DNA of 64,000 nucleotides from Chryseobacterium aureum (lineage in GTDB: Bacteria; Bacteroidota; Bacteroidia; Flavobacteriales; Weeksellaceae). How positions within the stretch are numbered: the first letter of the stretch is position 1; each line of letters begins with the position of its first letter. This document shows positions 43,956 to 56,572 of this stretch, one piece after another. The DNA lies in NCBI RefSeq assembly GCF_003971235.1, contig NZ_CP034661.1, forward strand, positions 2,790,001 through 2,854,000. Reading direction: 5' to 3'. The translations under genes were made by a program, and so were the position numbers. The notes beneath the pieces were generated by a model. That model saw only the letters and a list, made by a program, of their open reading frames with translations, did not search any database and had not been told where the DNA came from.

Positions 43956-46701
43956 AACTTGGACTTTATTTATGATCCTGTCATTATTCCCGGCATTTAT
44001 TTTTTCTCAACAGCAATCTACCCGATTGGTCAGTAAAAAAGATAGTATAATGCCGGGAATGTCTACTTCTATTCCTTTTACATTACAAAATAATTCCGCA
44101 GAAAGCAAAACGTATGACATCTCAGTAACCACATCCAGCAGCTTAATTACCCCTATTTTAGCAAAAGGAGAGTTCCAGATGGCTTCTCGGGAGACCTCTG
44201 CTTACCTGGTTCCTCTGCGTATTGCTGCAGAAGCACCCCAGGGCAATTATTCCGTCACCCTGAACATTACCGACCGTAACAATGGAATATCTTTTACAAA
44301 AACATCTGCAATAACCGTTTCAGGAAACCGGAATATTTCTCTTACTCCTCTAAATTATCCTGAGTTTATAAGAGCCGGAGAAACAATCAAGGCTACTTTT
44401 CTCTTAAAGAACAATGGCAATACCACAGAAGATATTTTTCTGGAAAGTAAAAATGCAGTTATTGAAGGTGATTTTTCATTACTATTAGAACCCAACGAGT
44501 CAAAAATCATCACCATTCACAAAATTACCAATCCTGAACTCAGCCAGAATGAATTTCAAAACCTTAATCTTTCGGTGTACCCAAAAGGAAACAGTAAAGA
44601 AAATCAAAGCGAATATGTAAGTACTCAGGTTATCTCTGTAAAACCCTCAGACAAAGACATTTACCACAGACTTCCTGTTGCCGTTTCACTTTCTTTTATC
44701 GGAATGCAGAATATGGGCGTTTATAATGATGGTTTTCAAGGAGAAATCTATGGTAAAGGAACCCTTGATAAAGACAACAAAAACCAGATTGAATTCCGTG
44801 CAGTGACACACAATCCCATCGAATTAAACACATTTACCCAATATGAAGAATATTTCCTGAACTATAAAAGGGATCATTTTTTTATTCATCTTGGGGATAA
44901 AACTTATTCTTCATCATACTTAACAGAGTTTGCAAGATATGGCCGCGGCGGAGAGATCCGGTATGATTTTAATACAATAAGTATAGGAGGATTTTATAAT
45001 CATCCAAGGTTTTTCCGGGACATCAAAGATGAATTCAATTTTTATTCTGCTTTCAAAATCCGAAAACAGTCGGAGATTTCAGTAGGATATCTTTTTAAAA
45101 CACCCAGAAAGGGAGAAATAAGATATAGTGACGTAAGACTTGAGTCTGATGCCCATCTTCCTTATGCAAAAGGAAAATTCAGGATATCAGGAAACGTCAA
45201 TCTCTCCGGCGAAGTAGCATACAGTACTACCCAACAGGCAGATGGCACAGCTTACATGGTGCAGGCGGACGCTGTCTTTGAAAAATTCAACGGCAGCTTA
45301 ATGTATGTAAAAGCCAGCCCTGAATTTGCAGGCTATTTCACCAATACAAATACTTTTAACGGAAATGTGTATTACAAAATTTCTAAAAAGCTAGGCGCTT
45401 TTGTCAATTATACACAGGATGTTAAAAATTTTCAAAGAGACACTTTATTGTTAGCGGCTCCGTACAGAAAGTATTTCCAGTATGGATTACAGTATAAATA
45501 CCTATCCAGTGGCTCCGTCATCCTTAATAACGGCTATCAGAAATATCAGGACCGCCTGGAGCCAAGACAGTTTGATTACTATGAACGATTTTTCAAAGTG
45601 AGTATAGATCAGAAGATTGGCATGTTTCAGCTGAATATGGAAGGACAGTTCGGAAAGACAGATAATTATCTGATAGGATTTAGCGGTAATTCAAGTTTCT
45701 ATTCTGCCAATCTTTCATTTGAAAAGTTCAGAACATCTTTTAATGTATTTGGAAGTTATGCTATCAGCTCAAGATATCAGCTGCAAAATCAGAAACAGTT
45801 TTACTATGGGGCAAGAATTTACAGCCGGTTTTCGGATAAAACTTCTTTAAGTATTTTTTATCAGAACAATTATATGCCTGAAGAATATTTTAAGGACCGG
45901 AATTTATTTGAACTTCTTTTTCATCAACAGTTATTTCCGGGAAATGAACTGGATCTCTCGGGAAGATACTCATTACAAAGAGGGCAAATTGGAGATAAAG
46001 ACTTTATATTTTCCATGCGGTATACATGGCGTCCCAATGTTCCGGTACAAAAAACAGCAGAATATACTTCTTTATCCGGAAACGTCAGTAATCTTGGCAT
46101 CAAAAAGGTAGAAGGAATAAGATTAATGCTGGGAAGCTATCTTTCCGTTACCGATAAAGAGGGTAATTATGTATTCAAAAATGTAATCCCGGGAAACTAT
46201 TTCCTGGAAATAGACCGCTCAACAACGGACATCAATGATATTCCCACATTAAATTTGCCTGCATCACTTGCTCTCAGCAACAAAGAAAATATTTTTAATT
46301 TCGGATTAACCCCCGCAGCCAATATCCAGGGACATATCCAATTTCTGGAAACAGAAAATAAAAATCAGCCAATTCTTACCGAGGTTCTTATCCAAAAAGA
46401 GAAAAAGAAAAAGGAAAGCATTATTGTTGAAGCTACAAGTAAAGATCAGACCTACCGAAAAATATGTTTTATAGGAGAAGATTTTGATTTTACTTATCTC
46501 AGACCGGGAGACTGGACTGTAAAAGTTTACCGTAATGGTCTTGATAAACGCTACAAAGTTTCCAACGATAAGTTTCAGTTTACCCTCCAACCTTCGGAAA
46601 CCAGAACAATAAGGATCCATGTTGTCAAACAGCAGATAGAAATAAAATACCAGCACGAATCCTTAAAAGTGGGATATAATGAAATAAAAAAGAAAAAATG
46701 A
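43948..46701 (+). CDS. Usher-like outer-membrane protein
   Basis: A 917-residue exported protein (signal ends FIFSQ). Residues about 25-240 are two Ig/NEW3-like domains (IPFTLQNNSAESKTYDISV; IRAGETIKATFLLKNNGNT). Residues about 245-690 are Tyr/Phe-rich antiparallel strands of a large beta-barrel (YEEYFLNYKRDHFFIHLGD, FARYGRGGEIRYDFNTISI). Residues about 700-780 are a carboxypeptidase-regulatory-like domain (LMLGSYLSVTDKEGNYVFKN), and the tail is charged. It resembles an usher in size, export and gene order, but has no clear classical usher motif. It overlaps both neighbours by a few bases. Confidence 0.65.
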   Translation: MIRTWTLFMILSLFPAFIFSQQQSTRLVSKKDSIMPGMSTSIPFTLQNNSAESKTYDISVTTSSSLITPILAKGEFQMASRETSAYLVPLRIAAEAPQGNYSVTLNITDRNNGISFTKTSAITVSGNRNISLTPLNYPEFIRAGETIKATFLLKNNGNTTEDIFLESKNAVIEGDFSLLLEPNESKIITIHKITNPELSQNEFQNLNLSVYPKGNSKENQSEYVSTQVISVKPSDKDIYHRLPVAVSLSFIGMQNMGVYNDGFQGEIYGKGTLDKDNKNQIEFRAVTHNPIELNTFTQYEEYFLNYKRDHFFIHLGDKTYSSSYLTEFARYGRGGEIRYDFNTISIGGFYNHPRFFRDIKDEFNFYSAFKIRKQSEISVGYLFKTPRKGEIRYSDVRLESDAHLPYAKGKFRISGNVNLSGEVAYSTTQQADGTAYMVQADAVFEKFNGSLMYVKASPEFAGYFTNTNTFNGNVYYKISKKLGAFVNYTQDVKNFQRDTLLLAAPYRKYFQYGLQYKYLSSGSVILNNGYQKYQDRLEPRQFDYYERFFKVSIDQKIGMFQLNMEGQFGKTDNYLIGFSGNSSFYSANLSFEKFRTSFNVFGSYAISSRYQLQNQKQFYYGARIYSRFSDKTSLSIFYQNNYMPEEYFKDRNLFELLFHQQLFPGNELDLSGRYSLQRGQIGDKDFIFSMRYTWRPNVPVQKTAEYTSLSGNVSNLGIKKVEGIRLMLGSYLSVTDKEGNYVFKNVIPGNYFLEIDRSTTDINDIPTLNLPASLALSNKENIFNFGLTPAANIQGHIQFLETENKNQPILTEVLIQKEKKKKESIIVEATSKDQTYRKICFIGEDFDFTYLRPGDWTVKVYRNGLDKRYKVSNDKFQFTLQPSETRTIRIHVVKQQIEIKYQHESLKVGYNEIKKKK

Positions 46702-47222
46702 TTGTGATCCGTTCCATACTGCTATTCGCCTTTTTTGTTTTGTCGGGATTATTGCATTCCCAGACCAATGTTACCATGACTTTACCTGTTGTTACTTTAA
46801 TGGATATTGAACCTACAGGAAGTTTTGCACTCAATTTTACCGCCCCTACCGAAGCCGGAAATGCCATTGGCAACCCCACTCCCAATACCTCCAAATGGAT
46901 CAATTATACTTCTGCAATCTCTTCCGGAGGTCTTTCCAGAAGAATTACAGCGTCTGTAAACAAAGTTATTGCAGGAGTAAATATCAGATTACAGGCATCA
47001 GCAGCCACGGGAGCTGGAGGAGGAGTCCTGGGAACGTCTGCAGGATTGGTTACACTATCCACTACTGCCACAACAATTATCAGCGGTATTGGAGGCGCAT
47101 ATACAGGAAATGGCTCGAACAATGGTCATTTGCTTACTATTTCATTAACCACCAATACTTACGCTAATTTAATGGCTCAGGCTAACACAGCTGTTGTTAT
47201 TACCTACACGATCACAGAATAA
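46698..47222 (+). CDS. Small secreted beta-rich protein, putative fibre subunit 2
   Basis: A 174-residue exported protein (signal peptide ends LHSQ). The mature N-terminus TNVTMTLPVVTLMDIEPTG has alternating hydrophobic residues, followed by FTAPTEAGNAIGNPTPNTS, GVLGTSAGLVTL and TIISGIGGAYTGNGSNNGH; it ends VVITYTITE. It is closely paralogous to the 42469-43047 protein. ATG overlaps the usher-like gene stop by four bases (ATGA), so the two are translationally coupled. Confidence 0.7.
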   Translation: MIVIRSILLFAFFVLSGLLHSQTNVTMTLPVVTLMDIEPTGSFALNFTAPTEAGNAIGNPTPNTSKWINYTSAISSGGLSRRITASVNKVIAGVNIRLQASAATGAGGGVLGTSAGLVTLSTTATTIISGIGGAYTGNGSNNGHLLTISLTTNTYANLMAQANTAVVITYTITE

Positions 47223-47231
47223 AATTGAAAA

Positions 47232-47801
47232 ATGAAAATCAAAACTCCCTTTTTCAGAGAAGCCTATTTTAAAATACATATGTGCATTACACTTCTAGCA
47301 ATATCAGGTTGCCTGGAAGGGCAAACAATAACGGTAGGTGGAAGTAACTGGACTGTGAGTGTACCTGTTATCACCGAGGCCGGAACAAATTATGCCGGAA
47401 CTTATGAAAGTGTTACCAATTTATATACATTATCCGGAACATTACCCGGATCTTTTCTCAATCTCCTTACAAACGGAGCGGCCAGAATAAGCGTACAACA
47501 TAACCCAACCACATGGAATAGCAATCTGCATCTTTATACTAAAAGAAGTGGCGGGACCACTAATATCAGTGGGCTTTGTATAGGATGTACGGCCACTATT
47601 AATGGCGGTACTACCTATGTAGAAATACCACAAGCAGTGGCTACAGCATTTTTCACCATCAATTTTACCGGTGTTTTAGGCCTTGGGAATAGTGTAACAT
47701 TCTCAGGGGTTAATGGACAGGTGCAAATAAGTGGTGTATCTGTAGTAATTCCCGCAACAAATTATGCTACGCAGATAGTTTTCACGATAGGCCCGAATTA
47801 A
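47232..47801 (+). CDS. Small secreted beta-rich protein, putative fibre subunit 3
   Basis: A 189-residue exported protein; the signal segment is MCITLLAISGCLEGQ after a charged start. The body is beta-rich with many Gly/Thr/Asn, including SGLCIGCTATINGG, a possible disulphide. It ends ATQIVFTIGPN, in line with the VTYTI and ITYTI ends of the other two. It is less similar in the middle, so could be a tip or base subunit. It is nine bases after subunit 2 and is followed by a strong terminator. Confidence 0.6.
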   Translation: MKIKTPFFREAYFKIHMCITLLAISGCLEGQTITVGGSNWTVSVPVITEAGTNYAGTYESVTNLYTLSGTLPGSFLNLLTNGAARISVQHNPTTWNSNLHLYTKRSGGTTNISGLCIGCTATINGGTTYVEIPQAVATAFFTINFTGVLGLGNSVTFSGVNGQVQISGVSVVIPATNYATQIVFTIGPN

Positions 47802-47842
47802 TCAATCTTCTCCAACACATCTAAAATACCATAAAACATAAC

Positions 47843-47868
47843 CGCTTCTTTTCAGAAGCGTTTTTTTT
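47843..47868 (+). terminator. Intrinsic terminator of the fibre-like operon
   Basis: A seven-base stem (CGCTTCT / AGAAGCG) with a TTTC loop and an eight-T run. Confidence 0.85.
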
Positions 47869-47971
47869 ATTCCTGCATGCTTACAATAGCGTAGATTTTA
47901 GATCCTCTTATAGTATTTCCACACATAGATGTATTTTTATAAAAAAGAGGTTGTTTATGAGCTTAAAAGAA

Positions 47972-48085
47972 GAGCTTTCTCCCGCTATTCATTCATACTC
48001 CTCACGCCAACGCTATCCCTCCAAGCCCTCTGACGCTCCCACGCAAGCTGCGGGGTAACCATTTCTATCGGGGCTAGGGAAGGCG
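47972..48085. repeat. G+C-rich dispersed repeat candidate
   Basis: A block that begins AGCTTTCTCCCGCTATTCAT and ends TCGGGGCTAGGGAAGGCG. Its base composition is clearly higher in G+C than the rest of the gap, and its ends recall a repeat common between flavobacterial genes. That recollection was not checked. Confidence 0.45.
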
Positions 48086-48188
48086 AATGATGAATTATAA
48101 ATGATGAGTTATGAATGATGAATTGTGGAGTGTGATCTAGTCTAAGAGTGATCAATTTTATATTCTAAGATCTAATATCCCTAAATAT

Positions 48189-48344
48189 GTCATTTCGCAG
48201 GAATACAGCCATATTTATCAGAGCCTAAAGGTTTCAAAGGAATATTAATTACAGAAGTTTTTAAATACATAAGTGATTTGATAATCTCAGCTATATTGAG
48301 TAACGGAATAGAATAATGCATTGTTTAGATTCCTGCGGAGTGAC
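48189..48344. repeat. Miniature inverted-repeat element
   Basis: Ends GTCATTTCGCAGGAAT (48189-48204) and its inverted copy ATTCCTGCGGAGTGAC (48329-48344) agree at 14 of 16 positions. The element is 156 bases and has no ORF. Confidence 0.55.
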
Positions 48345-48602
48345 AATACTGTAGGATAGAAAACGGTAATGATACTAAAGTAAAGACTGTAAAGGCTATT
48401 ACCAGAGGTAAAGAATATGGAAGAGTAAGTTAGCAAGCCAGAGGAAGGAAAAAGATAAAAGTAAAAAGATCCAGGTAAGTGGATTACTAAAAAATTATTT
48501 ATTACTTATTATTCATAGCTGTAAGCTCATCCCTAATCCCTGTAACCTAATCCCCACCATCTGCAGCCTATCACCTGCCTTATTGTATAGGGTATAAAAA
48601 CA

Positions 48603-48635
48603 AAAAAACCTTTATCATTACGATAAAGGTTTTTT
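48603..48635 (-). terminator. rRNA operon terminator
   Basis: A perfect 14-base stem (AAAAAACCTTTATC / GATAAAGGTTTTTT), ATTAC loop, just after the 5S rRNA on the minus strand. Confidence 0.9.
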
Positions 48636-48651
48636 AAAAATAAAATAAAAA

Positions 48652-48758
<107 letters not shown>

Positions 48759-48954
48759 AGAAGGTATATAAGGTTGCAGCTTAGAGGTAAAAGGCGGCAG
48801 GTTTTCCCTGCTACCTGATAGCTACCATCTGCTACCTGTTTTAAGCGATAAAAACTTTCACAAAGACAAAACCTTTACTGCGCATAAAGTACTTGTCGTA
48901 ATTTTTTAATCATTAAATGCTTTAATCATTAAATTTTATAATATAGCAACCAAA

Positions 48955-51715
<2,761 letters not shown>

Positions 51716-51864
51716 TTGGTTACTCAAGCGCTTTATGCGCTCGGTTTTCTCTTTGTGATGTCTTTACCGTTAATGTCAATGATCTTAATGTCTTCTTTTT
51801 GGTTTAGTAAACAATTGTTGTTTTTGGCTCCAATCGTCACTTTTAAACTAAACCTCCAAAACTG

Positions 51865-51938
51865 TGGAGAATAAGGGAGTCGAACCCTTGACCTCCTGCG
51901 TGCAAGGCAGGCGCTCTAGCCAGCTGAGCTAATTCCCC
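51865..51938 (-). tRNA. tRNA-Ala (anticodon TGC)
   Basis: The cloverleaf is complete: acceptor GGGGAAT/ATTCTCC, anticodon stem CCTGC/GCAGG around CTTGCAC with anticodon TGC, and T-arm GGGTTCGACTCCC. The CCA is not encoded. It lies between tRNA-Ile and 23S. Confidence 0.95.
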
Positions 51939-52020
51939 CTCTAGGTGCTGTAGGCTCTAGGCTATAAGCGACAGGCTAAATGCCTACTGCTTGAAGCTTA
52001 ATGCTTACCGCTTTAATTAG

Positions 52021-52094
52021 TAGTCTCGGGCAGGCTCGAACTGCCGACCTCTACATTATCAGTGTAGCGCTCTAACCAGCTGAGCTACGAGACT
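52021..52094 (-). tRNA. tRNA-Ile (anticodon GAT)
   Basis: Acceptor AGTCTCG/CGAGACT, anticodon stem CTACA/TGTAG around CTGATAA with anticodon GAT, and T-arm ending in CAGTTCGAGCCTG. It lies just downstream of 16S in the usual 16S-Ile-Ala-23S order. Confidence 0.95.
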
Positions 52095-52314
52095 GTCTTT
52101 TAGACGTAAAAGATGATAGACTGATAGATAATAGACTAATTTCTTCGTCTTTCTCTCTCTGCTTTTATCTTCTTTGCCTCTCTCAATCCCTTTACTAATT
52201 TCTAGTGGGTGTTGTATTGTTAATATAACCAACCAAACAAAAAACTAAAGCTATTGCTTTAAGTAAGTATAATGTACTTGCGTACTGATTTTGTTTAACG
52301 TCTTAAGACGCTCT

Positions 52315-53832
<1,518 letters not shown>

Positions 53833-53973
53833 ATGTTTGTCTGACTCACTCAAAGTTTTTGACGCTTTAGTTTTTCCTTACTTGGTTGTTATATTGTATG
53901 TCAATGATCTTTATATCTTCCGCTTTATAACGTAGCAATCTTCTCTGTCAGTGTCGCTCCGTATTTGCGAGTG

Positions 53974-54004
53974 CAAAAGTAAAACTTTATTTTTTAATGA
54001 CCAA
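53974..54004 (-). promoter_or_regulatory. rRNA promoter, proximal
   Basis: Minus strand: TTG (54002-54004), 20 bases, TACTTTTG (53974-53981), about 142 bases before the 16S 5' end. Confidence 0.6.
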
Positions 54005-54100
54005 ATGTTTCGAAAGAAAAATTTAAAGTTTTTTAAGTAACCTTAACCCTCTCTCGTAACCTCAATCCCTCTACTCCTGCGCTCCCTGTAATTGGGACTG

Positions 54101-54130
54101 CAAAGATACAAACTATTTTTTAACTAACAA
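54101..54130 (-). promoter_or_regulatory. rRNA promoter, middle
   Basis: Minus strand: TTG (54128-54130), exactly 19 bases, TATCTTTG (54101-54108). The best consensus match of the three. Confidence 0.75.
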
Positions 54131-54246
54131 CTTTTTTGATAAAAAAAGTAAAAGTTTTTTCGAACGTATCTTATAAAGTAAATAATGTCTCTGCTTATCT
54201 AAAAGCCCTTCTGCGCTTACCGAATCCCTTTCGTTTTTCAGTGGGG

Positions 54247-54278
54247 CAAAGATAACAACTTATTACAACGCAAAACAA
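54247..54278 (-). promoter_or_regulatory. rRNA promoter, distal
   Basis: Minus strand: TATCTTTG (54247-54254) with TTG at 54276-54278 (21-base spacer) or 54271-54273 (16-base). Confidence 0.5.
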
Positions 54279-54418
54279 GTTTATTTAACATAAATGTTAC
54301 CGTTTATTAATATTTATCCCTAAGACACTGGAACGCAGAGAGAAAAATTTTAAACAAAAATTTAAAAATCAGAATTTATATAAAGTAAAACTTGCAATAT
54401 GCTTACTACAGCTGGTTT

Positions 54419-55099
54419 TTAAAGTTTGCTTTCTGTATAGATAGCGCTTAAAAATTCCGCATATGATTTTTCCAGGCCAATAATATCTCCTGATTTAAGG
54501 TTTAAACCTCCTACTCCAGAGTTATCCGGTTTCACTTTTAAAGATGAAATCTGGAAATAAACGTTATCATCATTCGCTTTCGGCTGAATTTTTACTGTAG
54601 AACCTAACAGTTTTCTGGTTGAAATAGTATAAACTTCTCCAGGAATAACTTTTAATTTTACAAATGATCTTGGAGAGATGGTGTAATCTTTGCGGTTGAT
54701 GCTTATTTTCTGATCTTTTTCAGAGGAGGCAAATATATACATCTCGCCATGCTTAGGTGCTAATTTTTCTTTGGTTGTATAATATAATGCGATCTTGTAA
54801 TTGGCAGGATTAAAAGACTGGGGCGTTCCATCTACATTTTCGAAAGGTTTCAACTGAAATGTATTGGCTCCGATCTCTTTTGCTTTTTTATATACTAAGG
54901 AAAATACAAGTGCATCATCTTTTGAAAATCCCTGAACTTCTACTTCTCCCAAATAAATGGCATCTGCCGTGGCTTCTTCTTTTTTATACAGGAATTTGTC
55001 TGTATTATCGTTCGTTTTCTCAACTTTTGTCAGATAAACATTCTGAGCACTCCAAAGCTGGATACACAATACGGAAAAGATGATTGCAATATTTTTCAT
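54419..55099 (-). CDS. Secreted protein of unknown function
   Basis: About 226 residues from the ATG at 55099 (signal MKNIAIIFSVLCIQLWSAQ). The mature region carries YLGEVEVQGFSKDDALVFSL, KAKEIGANTFQLKPFENVDG and GEMYIFASSEKDQKISINRK, a mixed alpha/beta pattern of an exported protein seen in Chryseobacterium; I do not know its role. It starts seven bases after the dTDP-rhamnose reductase gene stop, so it is read from the same transcript. The longer ORF start is disfavoured because the signal starts at 55099. Confidence 0.6.
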   Translation of the reverse strand: MKNIAIIFSVLCIQLWSAQNVYLTKVEKTNDNTDKFLYKKEEATADAIYLGEVEVQGFSKDDALVFSLVYKKAKEIGANTFQLKPFENVDGTPQSFNPANYKIALYYTTKEKLAPKHGEMYIFASSEKDQKISINRKDYTISPRSFVKLKVIPGEVYTISTRKLLGSTVKIQPKANDDNVYFQISSLKVKPDNSGVGGLNLKSGDIIGLEKSYAEFLSAIYTESKL

Positions 55100-55106
55100 A
55101 TCTCTA

Positions 55107-55970
55107 TTATTGTTGTGAAAGTATATCAACACATTCTTCCAGGCTATTTTCCCAATGTTTCGGCTCTATTTTATAAGCTTTTTCTATTTTATCAAGAGAC
55201 ATTGTACTTCTCACAGGTCTTTTGGCTGGAGTTGGATACTGTTCTGTGGTTAACGGATTCAGTTTTACCGGAGATTTTGAAAACTCAGCAATTTTTTGGG
55301 CAAATTCGAACCATGTTGTTTCCGGATAGTTTGAAAAATGAAAAATGCCATAGGTTTTCCGTGGAGCTTCAATGATGTTCATGATAGCTTCTGCCAGATC
55401 GTTTGCATTGGTAGGCTGCCCGAACTGATCAGCAACAATTCCTAATTCTTCTTTCTGCGAAAACAGATTCAGCATTGTTTTCACAAAGTTTTTGTTAAAC
55501 TCTGAATACAGCCATGAGGTTCTAAGGATGATTGTTTTAGGATTAATTTCCAGAGCGAGTTCTTCCCCTTTTCTTTTTGATTCTCCGTAAACGCCTATCG
55601 GGTTGGTAAAATCATCTTCAGAGTAAGGAAGGCTGGTGGTTCCGTCAAAAACATAATCTGTAGAAACATGGATCAGGGTCACACCATAATCTGCACAAGC
55701 CTGGGCAAGGTGGGCTACTCCCTCTGCATTGACAGCAAAGGCTTTTTCTTTTTCAGTTTCTGCCAGATCTACTGCAGTGTATGCTGAAGCATTGATGCAG
55801 TAATCAGGTTTGTTATCATAAAAGAAATCATTCACCTGATCTTCATTGGTCACATCTAAAATGGATGAGTCTGTCAGCAAGAACTCATATTGATGTTCAA
55901 AGTCCGGTACTATTTTTCTGATGCAGTTTCCCAATTGTCCGTTGCTTCCTATTACTGCTATTTTTTTCAT
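55107..55970 (-). CDS. rfbD: dTDP-4-dehydrorhamnose reductase
   Basis: A 287-residue SDR-type enzyme that reduces dTDP-4-dehydro-L-rhamnose to dTDP-L-rhamnose with NAD(P)H, the last step in this sugar nucleotide's synthesis for surface polysaccharide. Motifs: IAVIGSNGQLGNCI (cofactor), NASAYTAVDLAETE, HVSTDYVFDGTTSLPYSEDD and the catalytic YGESKRKGE. Length is standard. The other rfb genes are not in the window, so the pathway is split or remote. Confidence 0.92.
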   Translation of the reverse strand: MKKIAVIGSNGQLGNCIRKIVPDFEHQYEFLLTDSSILDVTNEDQVNDFFYDNKPDYCINASAYTAVDLAETEKEKAFAVNAEGVAHLAQACADYGVTLIHVSTDYVFDGTTSLPYSEDDFTNPIGVYGESKRKGEELALEINPKTIILRTSWLYSEFNKNFVKTMLNLFSQKEELGIVADQFGQPTNANDLAEAIMNIIEAPRKTYGIFHFSNYPETTWFEFAQKIAEFSKSPVKLNPLTTEQYPTPAKRPVRSTMSLDKIEKAYKIEPKHWENSLEECVDILSQQ

Positions 55971-56016
55971 TTATATCGTATTATTTTTTAAACTTAGGCT
56001 TTTATAAAGGGGTTAT

Positions 56017-56502
56017 TTAAGAATTTTTTGCATTCTGACTTCTTAAAAACTTCACTCTGGACTGGAAATCTTTCTGTATCAAATCTACATAAAACCTGTC
56101 GAAAATTTCTTTAACATCTTCGGGGTGAACTTCAGATTTTCTTGTTTTAACATTAAAATAAATAACGGTTACCCAAAGTACGGCATGAATTGTTTTTTCA
56201 TCTAAGCTTTTCATCAGGATTTCAACTTTTGCTGTTCTGTCCTGTACATCGATGGTTTTGCTGCTGATTACAACCTGAGTGTTATATCTTACTTCTTTCA
56301 GGTAGGCTATTTCATTTTGGATGGCAATCCAGGTACAGCCGGTTTTCTTGGTATATTCTTCATAGGTAAATCCGTAGAATGTTTCTACATGATCTTCTCT
56401 GGCATTGAACATATAATCAAGATATTTTACATTATTCAGATGTCCGATCGGATCGCAGTCACTAAACCTAACTTTTACCGTAGTTGATACTTCTTTTTCC
56501 AT
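56017..56502 (-). CDS. Acyl-CoA thioesterase (4HBT hot-dog fold)
   Basis: A 161-residue hot-dog thioesterase. It opens TVKVRFSDCDPIGHLNNVKYLDY, the 4HBT signature with the catalytic Asp, followed by a strand such as RYNTQVVISSKTIDVQDR. It hydrolyses acyl-CoA or acyl-ACP; which chain is unknown. The minus-strand -7 box TATTTTTG (56507-56514) ends five bases before the ATG, so the message is probably nearly leaderless. Confidence 0.82.
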   Translation of the reverse strand: MEKEVSTTVKVRFSDCDPIGHLNNVKYLDYMFNAREDHVETFYGFTYEEYTKKTGCTWIAIQNEIAYLKEVRYNTQVVISSKTIDVQDRTAKVEILMKSLDEKTIHAVLWVTVIYFNVKTRKSEVHPEDVKEIFDRFYVDLIQKDFQSRVKFLRSQNAKNS

Positions 56503-56511
56503 TCTGCAAAA

Positions 56512-56541
56512 ATAAAAAAACCACCTCTAATAGAGATGGTT
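56512..56541 (-). terminator. Terminator of the skp-bamA operon
   Basis: A ten-base stem with one wobble (56519-56528 with 56532-56541) and a long minus-strand T-run. It separates the OmpH/bamA operon from the thioesterase. Confidence 0.8.
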
Positions 56542-56572
56542 AGTTTTATAAATCTTTCTTAATTTGCTGAAA

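Larger units (their letters stand above)
47869..48602. other. Repeat-filled intergenic region
   Basis: About 730 bases without a convincing gene. It holds a G+C-rich block (47972-48085), a run of ATGATGAATTATAAATGATG-like units (about 48086-48125), a 156-base inverted-repeat element (48189-48344) and low-complexity CTAATCCC/CACCATCTGCAG-like text near 48510-48585. Confidence 0.6.
53833..54418. other. rRNA operon leader and promoter region
   Basis: 586 bases without a gene, carrying three minus-strand promoter candidates upstream of 16S. Short T/C-rich repeated stretches (about 53870-53930 and 54030-54090) lie between them; I did not find a sure boxA. Confidence 0.65.
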
